In this document: positions 23,683 to 35,346 of the stretch, piece after piece
Numbering within the stretch: the first letter of the stretch is position 1
How the letters are laid out: each line of letters opens with the position of its first letter
Source: Certhia americana
Taxonomy: Eukaryota; Chordata; Aves; Passeriformes; Certhiidae
Length of the DNA: 64,000 nt
NCBI GenBank assembly: GCA_018697195.1
Contig: JAGMWU010000044.1
Coordinates: 841,492-905,491, forward strand
Reading direction: 5' to 3'
Translations under genes and position numbers: made by a program
The notes under the pieces: model-generated
The model's input: only the letters and a program-made list of their open reading frames with translations
Database searches by the model: none
Told to the model about the DNA's origin: nothing

Positions 23683-23762
23683 CCCAATTTGCTCCAAGCC
23701 CTGTCCAACCTGGCCTTGGACACTTCCAGGGATGGGGTTTTCACAGCCTCTATGGACAACCA
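23683..23762 (-). mobile_element. Old CR1 fragment, minus strand
   Basis: It contains 'tgctccaagccctgtccaac' and 'ggccttggacacttccaggg', a CR1 type different from the predominant 'cctgggacactgcc' type. Neither end is clear. Confidence 0.75.
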
Positions 23763-25164
23763 AAATAATCATCCGAAATTTGATGTCCATCTACAATTCC
23801 ACTTCCAGAATTTGAAAACTGAGATTTGGAAAAACTGCTGGAAAGCTTCAGCTCCAGCAGGTTGTGTCCCCTTCCTCTCCTCCTAGATGGAAAAAAAAAC
23901 ACTTTGTGATGTGGTTTACAATGGGGGCAGAACCTACACATGATTGTAAATACAGGTATTATTTATGGGAATGGATCTAAATTATCTTTATTCCAACCCA
24001 AGCCTTTCCATGACTCCAAATCCATGATTAAATGAAGTTGCATTTTACCACCAAACCTCTTTCAAAGTATTTTTATCTCCTTTCCCTCTTAGACTGAGCT
24101 AAATCCAGCAAAGGTTTTGCCATGTTAAAAAATTCCTGAGCTGAAACTTAAAGAAATCCCAGGAATGTTGTGAGATTTCACTGTAGGAGCAATAAGAAGG
24201 AAACCTTTTATTCTCCATGCTCTCCTTCCAATTAATTCTGTCAATAGAAAAATTTGTCTAAAATAGGTTTTCTTCACAGAAAGCTGCTTTAAAGCAGGTG
24301 AGATTGTCATGATTAAGAGACTGGGAGAACTTTAAAAATACAGCATTTTAAATTTTCCTGAGGAAAGAATATTCCTGTCTTGGATATTTCTGTTTTGGAT
24401 GAAAATCTTCTTGCCAAACAAAATTCCTGACGTTTGATCAATTCTACAATGAAGCTTTGTCAGTTCCAGCAGTGAGGACAGAGACCTAAAAGTCAAGGCC
24501 TGGAGAATATAAAATGAAAAATATTCCTCATTTCCAGGCATAAATTATCTCCCTAGGCATAAACAGTTAATTTGGATATTGTTAGGATATTCCAAGTATT
24601 CCTTTGCTTTTTCTACACACCAGCAGAAGCTTCTCCCTTTTTCCAACTCCAGAGTCTTCCTAATTTAACATGGCCTTGATGTCCAAATGTTTTTGAGGGG
24701 CAGGGGGTGGGTGTGAAGAAATTAATTAATAATAACAAGAAATTCTTTGTTTCCCAAGTGATTTTGGTGTACACACCATGAAAAAGACCCTGCTGGTGTT
24801 TTCTGCAAGAATATCTCGTGCTGTTTTCAACTTTGTCAGGAAAATAATCCAGGAAAAAGCTGTTTAAACAGCAGCCCAAGAGCCAGAGCCAGTAACTGTC
24901 AACTCAAAAGCTTTTTTGTTGCTCGTGTTATCATTCTTTTGTTCATTTTTCTGAATTTTTCACCAGCATTGCTGGGTTTTCCCCTGCCTTGTCCCTACTG
25001 CATCTTGTGAAATCACAAGGATATTCCAGTGCTTTTAGGATTTTTTTTTATTAACCTCTCCAAAACACATCCAAGCATTTCTCCTTTGCCTTCCTCCCTG
25101 TACAGATGTACTGCAGGAGCCTCCCAGCCTGGAGGACGTGGCACAACAAGTGAGGGAAAAGCCC
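23763..25164. other. Unassigned AT-rich stretch
   Basis: No gene or repeat family recognised. Confidence 0.4.
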
Positions 25165-25400
25165 CATTTATGGCCTTAAACCGTGCCAGGGGAGGTTCAG
25201 ATTTATGAGGAAAGACATTTTATCCCTCAGGAGTTGTCAGGAATTGGGATGAGCTGCCCAGGGAGGTGGGGGAGTCCCTGGGAGTGTTCAGGCAGTTCCT
25301 GGATATGACTCTTGAGGCGATGATGCTGGTGCTGCTGGTGGGACTGGATGATCCTGAAGGGCTCTTCCCACCTTCATTCCACAGCTCTGGGATTCTGGCA
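25165..25400 (+). mobile_element. CR1 3' end, plus strand
   Basis: Blocks seen are 'ccaggggaggttcagattta', 'gatgagctgcccagggaggt', 'ggagtccctgggagtgttca', 'gggactggatgatcctgaag' and 'ctcttcccacctt', ending near 'gattctgg'. This is a different CR1 subtype from the copy at 17275. Confidence 0.85.
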
Positions 25401-25719
25401 TGAGTGGTGCCAGGCCATGATGTTCCACAGGCATCTCCCAGTGCTGGTGGAGAAGTTGGATTTCAGCCAGGTGCTCAGAGCAGCTGCCTTTCCCCCACAT
25501 CTCCTACAGGGAACTGTGGTGGGGTTAAACTCTGCTAAAATCCCTCCAGAGCTCCAGATCCCCACTCCACTGCTTTTAGGATGGTTCTACAGGCAGCTGG
25601 GATTAGGGACAGCCTGGTTTCGATGGGAATGCTCCCTGTGGCTGAATTTCTGGGTGCCTGTGAAGACACAAAAACACCAAGTGAACTTCTCCCTCCGTCC
25701 AGCTCCAAGCGACACCGCT

Positions 25720-26110
25720 CCCCAAACGAACGATTAATGCCTGAAAAAAGCCTGAAAAATGACTCTCCCTTTGACCTTTCTAAGGTTTGTCATTTAGTTG
25801 ACATACCCATTACCTCCAAAATCAAATGTGTTTGTCTAAACATTATTCTGATGTTTGCTTTGGGCCCCAAAGGTCAGACAGCTGACCACTAACTCGCTGA
25901 CAGTGATCAATTCCGGCTGAAATCCTGTCACTGGGCCTGTTTATTCCGCGATCCATCTCTGCTTTGCCAGCCTCCCCCGCCACTTTCTGCTGTTGAGGCG
26001 CTTTTAAAGCTAACAATAATCCAATTTGGGATTGATCAATGGCAGCGTGTGGTCAGTAAGCAAAATGACAAAGTCTGCGCGCGGCCGCTGACCACAGGCT
26101 GGGGGTGTTT
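25720..26110. other. Candidate conserved non-coding (enhancer-like) segment
   Basis: No repeat is recognised. It contains nuclear-receptor half-sites TGACCTTT (25772-25779) and AAAGGTCA (25869-25876), a perfect palindrome ATTGATCAAT (26031-26040), and a CpG cluster with GCGCGCGGCCGC near 26078. The dense unique texture resembles vertebrate conserved non-coding elements. This is an inference from appearance. Confidence 0.3.
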
Positions 26111-26304
26111 TGCATGGGGTTGATTGCAAATTGAATGGATAGAAAGGGATCCCAATGAAGCTATTCCAGCCAGGAGGAGGTGGGGGAGCCAGGATTTGTG
26201 TGCTCAGGACTGACACTTCTCCTGTGTGGTAAATCGGGTTCCTCAGGTGGCTGCCTGGGCTTGGTGTGAGGGAAAAACTCTTCACAAAATGTCCTGGGTG
26301 TTGC

Positions 26305-26682
26305 TGGAGTGTTTTCCCAAGCAAATCCTGTGGGGAATTCAGCCTCGGGACAGTTTGTGGTAATTCCTGGGAGTAACTCAGAAGAAAAAACATCACTCAC
26401 CTACACCGAGCTCTGAGCATGGAGGAACAAGAGGAGAGAGGGGAAGTTTCTAATTCTCAAGGTTTGTAGGGTTTTATTTAATGGGAAGGAAAATGGAATA
26501 TCATTGCGTTGCTCTTTTTAGTCAGGTAATGCAGAGGAAGGGCAGAACAGGAAGAGGGAACAATTTAGGAACAATTTTCTGGGTATGCATGGAGAATATA
26601 TTGCCCAAAAATCATTGCCAAATATTCTGGTACGATTTGGTGCTGGCACAGGTTAGCCAGAGAAGACTTAAAGACCTTAAAG
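26305..26682 (-). repeat. Family C unit, copy 2
   Basis: This is the direct-orientation counterpart of 21538-21912, 4.77 kb away. It keeps the AATAAA on the minus strand (TTTATT at 26473-26478). It differs by scattered substitutions and a few small indels. The left flank shares nothing with the left flank of copy 1. Confidence 0.8.
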
Positions 26683-27050
26683 AGGATCTTGAAAATCCTC
26701 TCATCCCACCCCTGCCATGGCAGGGATCCCTCCCACTGCCCCAGGCTGCTCCAGCCCCAATGTCCAACCTGGCCTGGGACACTGCCAGGGATCCAGGGAC
26801 ACCCACAGCTGCTCTGGGCACCCTGTGCCAGCCCCTGCCCACCCTGCCAGGGAACAATTCCTGCCCAAAATTCCACCCATCCCTGCCCTCTGGCATTGGG
26901 AAGCAATTCCCTATGTCTTGTCCTTCCAGCCCTTGTCCCCAGTCCCTCTCCAGCTCTCCTGGAGCCCCTTTAGGCCCTGGAATGGTCTCTGATGTGTTCC
27001 TGGAGTCTTCTCCTCTCCAGGCTGGACTATCCCAACTCTGTCAGTCTTCC
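26683..27050 (-). mobile_element. CR1 piece adjoining family C copy 2, minus strand
   Basis: It has the same junction with family C as at 21912, but it extends about 160 bases further toward the CR1 5' side ('gaagcaattccctatgtc', 'tcttctcctctccaggctgg') than the copy at 21913-22111. Confidence 0.92.
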
Positions 27051-27134
27051 CATCAAGTGTTTTTAGTAAAGCCTTTTAATCAAAGGGTGGTAGTGAGACC
27101 CTTCAAAATATTGGAGGATGAAAAAGTGGAGTGA

Positions 27135-27352
27135 ACTGCAGTGAAATCAGGGCTGGAGATCAGGGCAAGGTTGTTCCCCCAGAGGGTGCTGGGCACTGCC
27201 CAGGGAATGGGCACGGCCCCGAGGCTGCCACAGCTCCAGGAGCCTTTGGGCAGCACTGCCAGGGATGCACAGAGGGGGATGGAGCAGGGCCAGGGCTTGG
27301 ATTGATGAGTTTGTTGGTCCCTTCCAGCTCAGAATATTCTGTGATTCCATGG
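27135..27352 (+). mobile_element. CR1 3' end, plus strand
   Basis: It runs from 'gagatcagggcaaggttgtt' through 'actgcccagggaatgggcac' and 'tggtcccttccagctcagaa' to 'attctgtgattcc'. It lies only about 85 bases from a minus-strand CR1, giving a tail-outward opposed pair. Confidence 0.85.
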
Positions 27353-27804
27353 TAAGATCCTGGTCTGTGCCTTGGCTACAGTTTACACCCTTAGGCCCCT
27401 CAGGAGTCTTGGAGCTGGGTCCATGGAGTTTCCCCTCCTCGTGACAATAATGTAGGAGAGCTTCCCTCCCTGCAGCTCTCCAAGGATGAGGTGAACCCAT
27501 TGGCTTTATCTGGTTCTTCTTCTCAGGGTCAGGATTTAAAAGCACCAGAGACAGAATTCTTGTTGGGACTGGGATGTTTATTATTTATCTCAGTTCCAGC
27601 CTCACTGCCTGGGAGTGCTTCTCCATGCTGAGTTAACAGAGCAGAAATGGAGCACAGAGTTCTGTCTGCAAGGGCTTTTTAAACCTAAACTACCCAAATA
27701 TGAGATGCCAACTAATTTACTTTAACTTTTAACTCAATAATGAACCACCTGTGTTCTGCACTGTGGATTTTTCAAACCAATCACACAAAATCACCGAAAC
27801 TTGG
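27353..27804. other. Unassigned stretch
   Basis: No gene or repeat family recognised. Confidence 0.4.
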
Positions 27805-27990
27805 GAAGGGGAAAAGGAGAAGGAGAAGGAGAAGGAGAAGGAGAAGGAGAAGGAGAAGGAGAAGAGAAGGAGAAGGAGAAGGAGAAGGAGAAGAAATACT
27901 ATGAGAAGGAGAAGGAGAAGGAGAAGGAGAAGAGGATGAGAAAGGAGAAGAGAAAGAGGAAGAGGAAGAGAAGAAGAACAACTACTCCAA
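27805..27990. repeat. (GGAGAA)n purine-rich microsatellite
   Basis: An all-purine tract of GAGAAG/GGAGAA hexamers, interrupted near 27895-27905 by 'atactatgag'. It then degrades into AAGAGGAAGAG. It has the composition of a triplex-forming mirror repeat. Open frames through it on both strands are artefacts. Confidence 0.97.
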
Positions 27991-28985
27991 AGGCCTCCAT
28001 CTTGTTCCATATTTATTACTGTATCCCCAACCCCCAAACTGTAAATCTCTCCCCCTGTGAGATAACACACTTCTATCCAACTGCACACTCACAGTCTCAG
28101 TGCTCTCACTCAATTTTGGGAGCCTTTCCCATGGCCTCAGGTCAATGCAGTGTGTCTGTGAGGCTCAGTCCCTGGCAGCACAGAAAGGCTGAAATCCTCT
28201 GTGCCCAGGGTTCTGACATCTGTGGACTGTGGGAACAAGAACTCTTGGAAATGTCCTGGATCCTCTGTTCCAAAGGACAGGGCACCACCAGTGCAGGAGA
28301 TGGTGCCTTTGCAATCCTTTTGTCTGGATTTTGCTGAACTCCTGCTCCTCCTTCCTGCTCTCTGGAGCTGCAGAAGAGCCCAGCACACCTCAGCGACTCC
28401 AGACATGTGACACAGAGGTCAGAGACACTTCCAGCAGCCTGGGGACATGATGGCACCAACCTTTTGTTGTCAGACTGGGAGGTTTTAGGAATCTTCCATC
28501 TTACCATGGATGATTTTGGTGGGATGTTTTCTGCAGGATGCTGGAAATTCCTCCTGAGAAGGGCACCAAATTTCCCCAGGGTTTTATGGACCTTGACTCA
28601 TTCCTTTCTTTTGGAACTGCCTTTTTTATTGTGCCTTTTAATCCTGTAAAATTTATGAGGCAGACTTGAGTCTCAGAGCTGCAGCCAAGTTGAGGGACAG
28701 AGTTCCAGGTCTGGAAGATTTCCTCTTTTGCTGTTGTTTCTCCATCCTCCTTTGTCCTGGTGAGGAGCAAAAACTGCCCTTCCAACAAATCCTTGACATC
28801 CTTGTTTGAGAGAATTTTACTTTTGATGGGATAAAATAGAATTAATTTCATATTTGAGCTGCCTGTTAAGATTCCAACAGCAGATCCTCTGAGAATGCTA
28901 GAAAACAGATCAGCTGGAGACCATTTGGATTGATTATGGATATGTAACCTTAAAATTTAGGGATATGAGCTGAATTATGGTGCTT
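27991..28985. other. Unassigned stretch
   Basis: No gene or repeat family recognised. Confidence 0.4.
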
Positions 28986-29135
28986 CAAACTTCATCCAGC
29001 CTGGCCTTGGACACTTCCAGGGATGGGGTAGCCACAGCTTCTCTGGAAAACCTGTGTTAGGGCCTCCCCACCCTCCCAGGGAAGAATTTCTTCCTAAATT
29101 TGAACCTAAATTTTCCCTATTTTCATTTGAACCCC
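28986..29135 (-). mobile_element. Old CR1 fragment, minus strand
   Basis: Blocks seen are 'catccagcctggccttggac', 'acttccagggatggggtagc' and 'ccctcccagggaagaatttc'. It is of the same older subtype as the fragment at 23683 and has no tail. Confidence 0.85.
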
Positions 29136-29199
29136 AAATAATGTTGAACGTTGATGTACAAGATCTGCTGTTTGCCTAAATTCCTTTTGTTCCTCATTT

Positions 29200-29470
29200 T
29201 TGAGCGGAGTTCTCCGATTGGCAAATCCAGATAGTGCTGCAGTGGAGAAGATTTGGATTCATCTCAGCTGTGCCCAGATCATATTTCCATGCATTCCTCC
29301 AAACAGACATTGGTTTGTTGTTAAAATAATAACACATCTCAGCAATATAATCTGCCTTTGATAGCTCGTTCAATAGATTTGTAGAATGTAATTAAAGCAT
29401 ATCACTACAGTGACAGCAAATTGATGACCTTTTAATTATTTCAGGAGAGCTGAGTGCACAATCCTTTCTC
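29200..29470. other. Candidate conserved non-coding segment
   Basis: A repeat-free AT-rich stretch with 'tgtaattaaagcat' near 29386 and 'ccttttaattattt' near 29429 (TAATTA homeodomain-type motifs). It is suggestive only; no conservation data are available. Confidence 0.2.
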
Positions 29471-31473
29471 ACCTACCTGGAGAAAATAAGGAATGCTTTG
29501 TGAGGGAATTATACATTTAAATTTGGAAAATTCCTTTTCTTTTTCACTTTAAACTGAGTTATATCCAGCTCTTGCTGTGCTCCAGGGGCGATGTGAAGGG
29601 ATGCCCACTCTGTCCCAAGGTTTTCTTAGGAAGTTTGTGCAGCTGAATCCTTCAAATCCTGGGAAAAGTGTGAGCAATCCATGGCAGATGATGAAAATCC
29701 CAGATAAAGTGGGTGCCCAGGAGGATCAGCTCAAAATTCCAAACCCAAAGCAATGAAGGATTTGTCGGGCATTTGGTCTTTGTCATCTCTGTGAGTAATG
29801 AGGAAACAATTCCCACTAATTCAGATTGTTCCCACTGATGCTGCTTTGCACAGCTGATTCCCAAAACCCTCAGGAAGCCAGCGAGCTCTGTATTAATGTG
29901 GGAATTGCTGCAAAAAAAGGAACAGAATTCCAACACTTTGGGGAAAAACTTTCCCTGAAACAAAACTCCTTTGGAAGGCTTTGCCTCCTGAGCCTTTGCC
30001 CCAACTGCCAAGTGCAGAGGGGGGGTTGTCCAAACCTGAAAAACATGGGAGATGCTGATTTTTTTTTTTTTCCCTTAATGAAATTAAAGGCAGCCAGTTA
30101 ATCTTTAGCAGGATTTTTAGTCATTAATCCCAGAAAGAAGCAAGGCTGCTTTATAACAAAGCACCTCAAGTAAGTGATCTTGATTTATTGTTGTGCATGC
30201 TGGGGCTCAAGTAGCTTTTTATAATTGAATCAGGCTTATGATTCTCTGTCAAATAGTTCATTTTGGGCATGTTCTCGCTGAGTTTTTCCCCTTTTTTCCC
30301 CTTTCTCCTGGCCATTTCCAGCAGTTTGAGTGTTTCCACTGTTCCATCCATGTCAAAGATTTCCATTAAGGGGGTGCCTTTATGATGAGAGAGACTTTCA
30401 GCTTTCTTTTAAGTGCTGGGAAAGGGGCAAAAGGGCTGAAATGAAGGATGATCCCCAGGCACTTTTCCACATCCAAACCCCAGGGATAGAGCAGACCCAG
30501 AGACCAAAAAACTCCAGGGCTTCCCATAAAACTGCAAAGGAAAAGGTGCCCATCTTGCTGGGTGAAAAAGCACAGATGAAACCATTCCAGACCTCCAACC
30601 CAGGCATTTTTAAGAGGAAAAACCCAATTCCAGACCATTTCAGATCAGTTATCTAACTCCCAAAGTTCTGCTGTGAGTTACACAATCCTTTTGGCCAATG
30701 CAAAATGGCTCCATGAGGAAAAACATTCCCCCCTTTGTTCCAGAACCCTGGAATTTTTTTTTTTCCACCACAGCTCCTTGCCCAAAGCAGAGGGTCTGAA
30801 CTTCAAACATGATCAGCTGTGCCCTCCGGAGCTGCCACAATTCCTAACAGATGCTGGAATGTCCATGCACTGCATTGTTGGGATTAGGGCTGCGTGTGAG
30901 GAATATTCCATCGGGATTTGGGATCAGCCAAGCTGGAAAAACTCAGTGACAACACCAAAACCCACAGTTCCTGCCACACTTCCAGTGTGGTGCACAATGG
31001 GAAACCCTCACCTGAGCGTCCCCAAAACACAAAAAAATGACATTTAATCATCATAACATTTTTCCCAACCTGAATTCCCTTGCTTTTATTAATGCTTTCT
31101 GACTGGAGCTTCTGTGGTTTAATTTCCTGTAGCTATCAAGTGACAGTGAATCAAACAAAGACCTTAACCTTGGCTCCTTTTTGCATTTAGAGCTGCCTGG
31201 GTTTGACAGTTTTAAACTGGTGTTATTCCCCTCCTGTTTTCCCCTTCCTCACTCTGTGTTTGCTCTTTTTCTGTAGAATATCAACCTGAGCTGTGCTGAT
31301 GGACTGGGAATATTCTGAGCACCAACAGCACAACAAGGAAAATGAGTTTTTAACTACAGCCAAACAGGATTTGCTTTGCCCAAGTGCTCTGGGATTGTCC
31401 TGGGCAAAATCTCTTCCCTGCCTGGAGCAGTGAGTGCTTTGTGTGAGGTGAAGGATGCACAACACAGCTGCAT
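29471..31473. other. Unassigned stretch
   Basis: Moderate composition, a T run near 30059-30071, and no recognised gene or repeat family. Confidence 0.4.
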
Positions 31474-31658
31474 CCTTCCCTTCCCTTCCCTTCCCTTCCC
31501 TTCCCTTCCCTTCCCTNNNNNNNNNNNNNNNNNNNNNNNNNNNNNNNNNNNNNNNNNNNNNNNNNNNNNNNNNNNNNNNNNNNNNNNNNNNNNNNNNNNN
31601 NNNNNNNNNNNNNNNNCTTCCCTTCCCTTCCCTTCCCTTCCCTTCCCTTCCCTTCCCT
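31474..31658. repeat. (CCCTT)n microsatellite interrupted by an assembly gap
   Basis: Perfect CCCTT units on both sides flank a block of exactly 100 N (31517-31616), the usual placeholder for a gap of unknown size. The true array is probably longer than shown. The plus-strand frame through the gap is meaningless. Confidence 0.98.
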
Positions 31659-31812
31659 ATTATTTAATTTTTTTTCAGCCTGTTGGCTTTAGGCTGTGGA
31701 CCCTGCAAACTCTTTTGATGCTCAGCTTCTACAACCATTTTGATTTTTAATATTTTTTCCCTATAAACATGTGGAGTGTTTTTAACAGAACGTTAATAAA
31801 AGAGATATGAGA
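31659..31812. other. Short unassigned spacer
   Basis: No recognised element. Confidence 0.4.
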
Positions 31813-31882
31813 AGTTTTTTGAGGTGATGATGGGACTAAATGGTCTTGAAGGTCTCCTTCAACCTTGCTCATTCTGGTTTTC
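31813..31882 (+). mobile_element. Short CR1 3' terminus, plus strand
   Basis: It reads 'gatgatgggactaaatggtc', 'ttgaaggtctccttcaacct' and 'tgctcattctgg', the last ~65 bases of a CR1, with a decayed tail. Confidence 0.75.
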
Positions 31883-33847
31883 TAAAGGATTTGATTCCTT
31901 TCACAATATTTTCTGTCTCTGCTCCTCTTCACTGCTTTCACTCCCGTTTTCCCTTTGCTGAATACTGTTTTTATTCTGTTATTTCAGCCTTATCCCGCTG
32001 GATTTTTAATGCCAAAATTAGGAATTCTGTGGAACTCGGGGTGCTTGGACTCAAATTTCCAGGAGCTCCTCATCCCTGCCCTGGGAGCTGCGGTGAGAGA
32101 GATGCTCTGGCTGTTATCCTGCCTTCCCAAAGGATTTCAGCTCCCTCCTGCCGCCTGCATTTCTTCCAGCGGCCTTTTGGTGTCATTCTGTTATTAACGT
32201 GGAGAGCAAAGAGCCACAGAAATGCTTCTCCCTCCTTCCCAGAGCAAGATAGAGGAGTCTGGAGCAGAGAATTCCTGCTGCAAAGGCACCGGGGGGAGTT
32301 AAGGATGGAGTTTAACCCCCACACCTGGCCCAGATCTCAGTAAAATCCCTAAAAAAGGTGTGTCCATCACTCCCAGGCAGTGAGTTTGTGTTTAGTGATG
32401 CTCAGCTAGAAATGAGATTTGGTGAAAGGTTCGGGAATCCCAGACCAGGTCCTGGAGAGGACAAACCACACAGGGAATGCTCAGGGCACTTGGAATGTTC
32501 AGCTGGAACAGAGGGGATAAAACCCCCATGAATTCAACATCCTGATGGGAAATAGAATTTGGAACTGAGGGCTAAGAGGTGACAGGACATGGAATTTTCT
32601 CTCTTCCCAGGTCCCTGGAAAGTTCAAGACTCTCCTGTGTCCCATGGAGAGAAGATTCCCAAGACAAGGCTGAGGACACAGGAACAAAAAATGTGGTGGG
32701 GCTGTACCCCCAACAGATTTTTTTTTTAGATTTTGGATTCATCTGGGAGGGGGAAAATGAGTTGGTGGGACGTTTTCATAGCAATTGTCATAGCAATTAA
32801 ATAAATTTTTTAAAAATGGCGAGTTTACCATTTGCTTTTATCCAAGAGAAAATATTCCAGCACTCGAATTCTGTGGGCTATGGGGGAATAGTGCAGATTT
32901 TTGCGGGGTTTTTCCTCCTGAATTGAAGGATTTTTTTGGACTTTAAAGTGGTGTAAGTGAATAAAATTCCCATGGGGAATGTGCTGGAGCAGGTGGGTCA
33001 TGCTTCCAGGGACAGATCCAGCCAGGATCACCTGGAATGTGAAATATCCAATGGCTCTTCCAGGGTCTACAAAAATGAGGAGGAACTTGAGAAATGTTAA
33101 TGCAACCCCGGCAGCCAGTTTGAAAGGAATTCTTCCTTTTCCATGGATCTCTCCTCCAGTTCTCCATCTTCCTGAAACCAGCTCCGCCAGCAAAGCCTTG
33201 CATTTGTGGTAAAGCAAAAAAAAAAGTGGGTTTTTTTTCTTTAATGAGCTTTCATCAAAACATAATTTTGCTTCCTGTGAGCACAAACTGTTATTTATGA
33301 CTGCTGGAAGGGCTCTGCTTGAATGCTTGTATTAAATAACCCCAGGAAGGGCTTCATTTTCCTTCAGACTTTCATTAAATGCTTCTAGAAAATTTGGAAG
33401 TATTAGAAAAATTATTCCTTTCTTCCTCCTCTTCCCTTTGGGAATAAATCTGTCTCTAGGAATAGGAAGGAAATGGATACAGTTGTTGGATACCAGACAC
33501 CACATTCTGCAACTGATCAGAATAAGATTGCTAAGGAAATAAAAAAGGGAAAAAAAATCTTTAAAGAACTTGGACAAAGTTGCATTTTTGCTGCCTTTAT
33601 TTCCTAGCCCTGTTGGATAATATACTCCTTTTTGTGAAACTCAGCATGGTGGAAAATTCTTAATTATGAGAATTTTTTTAGAAAAAGAGGACTTAGCCTC
33701 TGCTGAATCACCCAGGGAGAATTTTCCAGTGCACGGGAAAGGTTTGTACTGGAAGTTTCTCTGCAATTCCCAAGATGCAGAGGGACAAAAATGCTGCTCC
33801 TGATGCATTTCTTGACTCAGATATCAGGAGTTCTCAATCTGCTTCAG
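31883..33847. other. Unassigned stretch
   Basis: No gene or repeat family recognised. Short A/T runs occur near 32720 and 33217-33240. Confidence 0.4.
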
Positions 33848-34008
33848 AACAGAGAATCGTGGAATGGTTGGGGTTGGAAGGGACCTTAAAGTTCATCTCA
33901 TCCCACCCCTGCCATGGCAGGGACATCTCCCACTGTCCCAGGCTGCTCCAGCCCCAATGTCCAACCTGGCCTGGGACACTGCCAGGGATCCAGGGACAGC
34001 CACATCTG
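33848..34008 (-). mobile_element. CR1 3' end, minus strand
   Basis: A clean terminus 'agagaatcgtggaatggttg' is followed by the standard core through 'ccagggacagccacatctgg'. It is strongly truncated on the CR1 5' side. Confidence 0.95.
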
Positions 34009-34214
34009 GAACAACACACAGGTGTGGGATTCATCCACTTTTCCAGTAATTCATCCAATTTCCTCAGTAATTTTAGGACAACAATGAGGCTCTTGTTGTC
34101 TTCCATGGGTGAATCATCACCAGGGTTTTTGCCTTCACCTCCATCAAGGAACAAGAGGAGTCTTCTCCATGCCCATCCCAGTCCTGCTGAAATTTCTTGC
34201 CTTTGCTGAGGAAT

Positions 34215-34397
34215 TTCCCCGTGGCAAGGGTGCTCAGGCCTTGGCAGGGGCTGCCCAGGGAGCTTTGGAGTGCCCATCCCTGCAGGTGTCCCCTGGAGGT
34301 GGCACTCAGTGCTCTGGGCTGGGCACAGGGTGGGCACAGGGCACAGCTGTGTGTTGGAAACTCCTTTCCAACCTCAATAAATCTGTGATTCTGTAAA
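34215..34397 (+). mobile_element. Young-type CR1 3' end, plus strand
   Basis: The block at 34222-34328 is identical over 107 bases to 58279-58385. The end is 'cctttccaacctcaataaat' followed by 'ctgtgattctgt'. It lies 200 bases from an opposed CR1 (33848-34008). Confidence 0.93.
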
Positions 34398-35346
34398 ATA
34401 CTTCAGATTTATTTATCTTTTGATTTGAGGTCTTCCCTCCAGCCCTTCAACCCCTTCCATGCTGATCATGTGCTGACAACTGATTTGTTCTGCCAGAATA
34501 TAATTTTTGTTTCTTGCCCAGCCTGATTCTGAGTGACTTTTCTGCCTGATTTTGGAGTTCTCTCAGCTGCAGGAAGAATAAAACCTGGGGCTTTTTAATC
34601 CTGTACCAAGGTGCTGGCCCCTTTCCATCAACCCAATTCTCCACAGAGACACGAGGCAGAAACCTATTTTTTCTCAACCAATTCTCGTCTTAAAGTTTGG
34701 TTTGAGGTTTCATGCTGAGGTTTGGAACGAGTCACATTTTGCCAACAGGTTACTCAGTCTCTGCAGAGTTCCACCACCTATTTAAGGTAGAAAATATCCC
34801 AGCTAGTACATAATGCATGGGGCCTGCATGCTCCAAACCACAAGTGGCTCAAAAAAGCCCGAGTGGTGAATCCTGCTGGGAAAGTTCAAAATAATGAAAG
34901 AACAGCCACTTCTTAGTGCCTGTGACAGCTCTATTCGTGAGGCCAAGCCACCCGGGGAATATAAAACTAAAATATAGTTAATGAGAGCTTTCAATCAGTG
35001 CTGGGTACTCAAAGGTTGTGGCAGTGCCTTCTGCTGGGATTTCAGGGCTGTTGAGCCAGAGAAAAACGTGGTGCCTTTTCAGAAAAAAGGAGCAGGTATT
35101 TGGTACTTTATTGCTTATTGTCTTGTATCTTGCAACTCAGGAGATTCTTACTCTGCCAGGAAGTCTCTTTCACAGAATCAGTTGGGTTGGAAAAGCCTTC
35201 CCAGAGTCAAATATCAGAGTGAAAAAGAAATAAAAATACCACTATGGCAAAACAAACCAGATGTCAGCACATGATCAGCATGGAAGGGGCTGAGGGGCAG
35301 GAGGAAAGTCCTCAAAATTAAAAAATAAACACATCCAAAATATTTT
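34398..35346. other. Unassigned stretch
   Basis: No gene or repeat family recognised. Confidence 0.4.

Noticed and set aside
26481..27134. 217-codon plus-strand frame
   Set aside because: It runs antisense through family C and a CR1. The corresponding frame at 21721-22122 is shorter because the copy has changed, so there is no sign of coding constraint.
27729..28337. Glu/Lys/Arg-rich and Ser/Leu/Phe-rich frames
   Set aside because: Translation of the GGAGAA microsatellite.
31474..31658. Possible interstitial telomere repeat
   Set aside because: The unit is CCCTT (5 bases), not the vertebrate CCCTAA hexamer.
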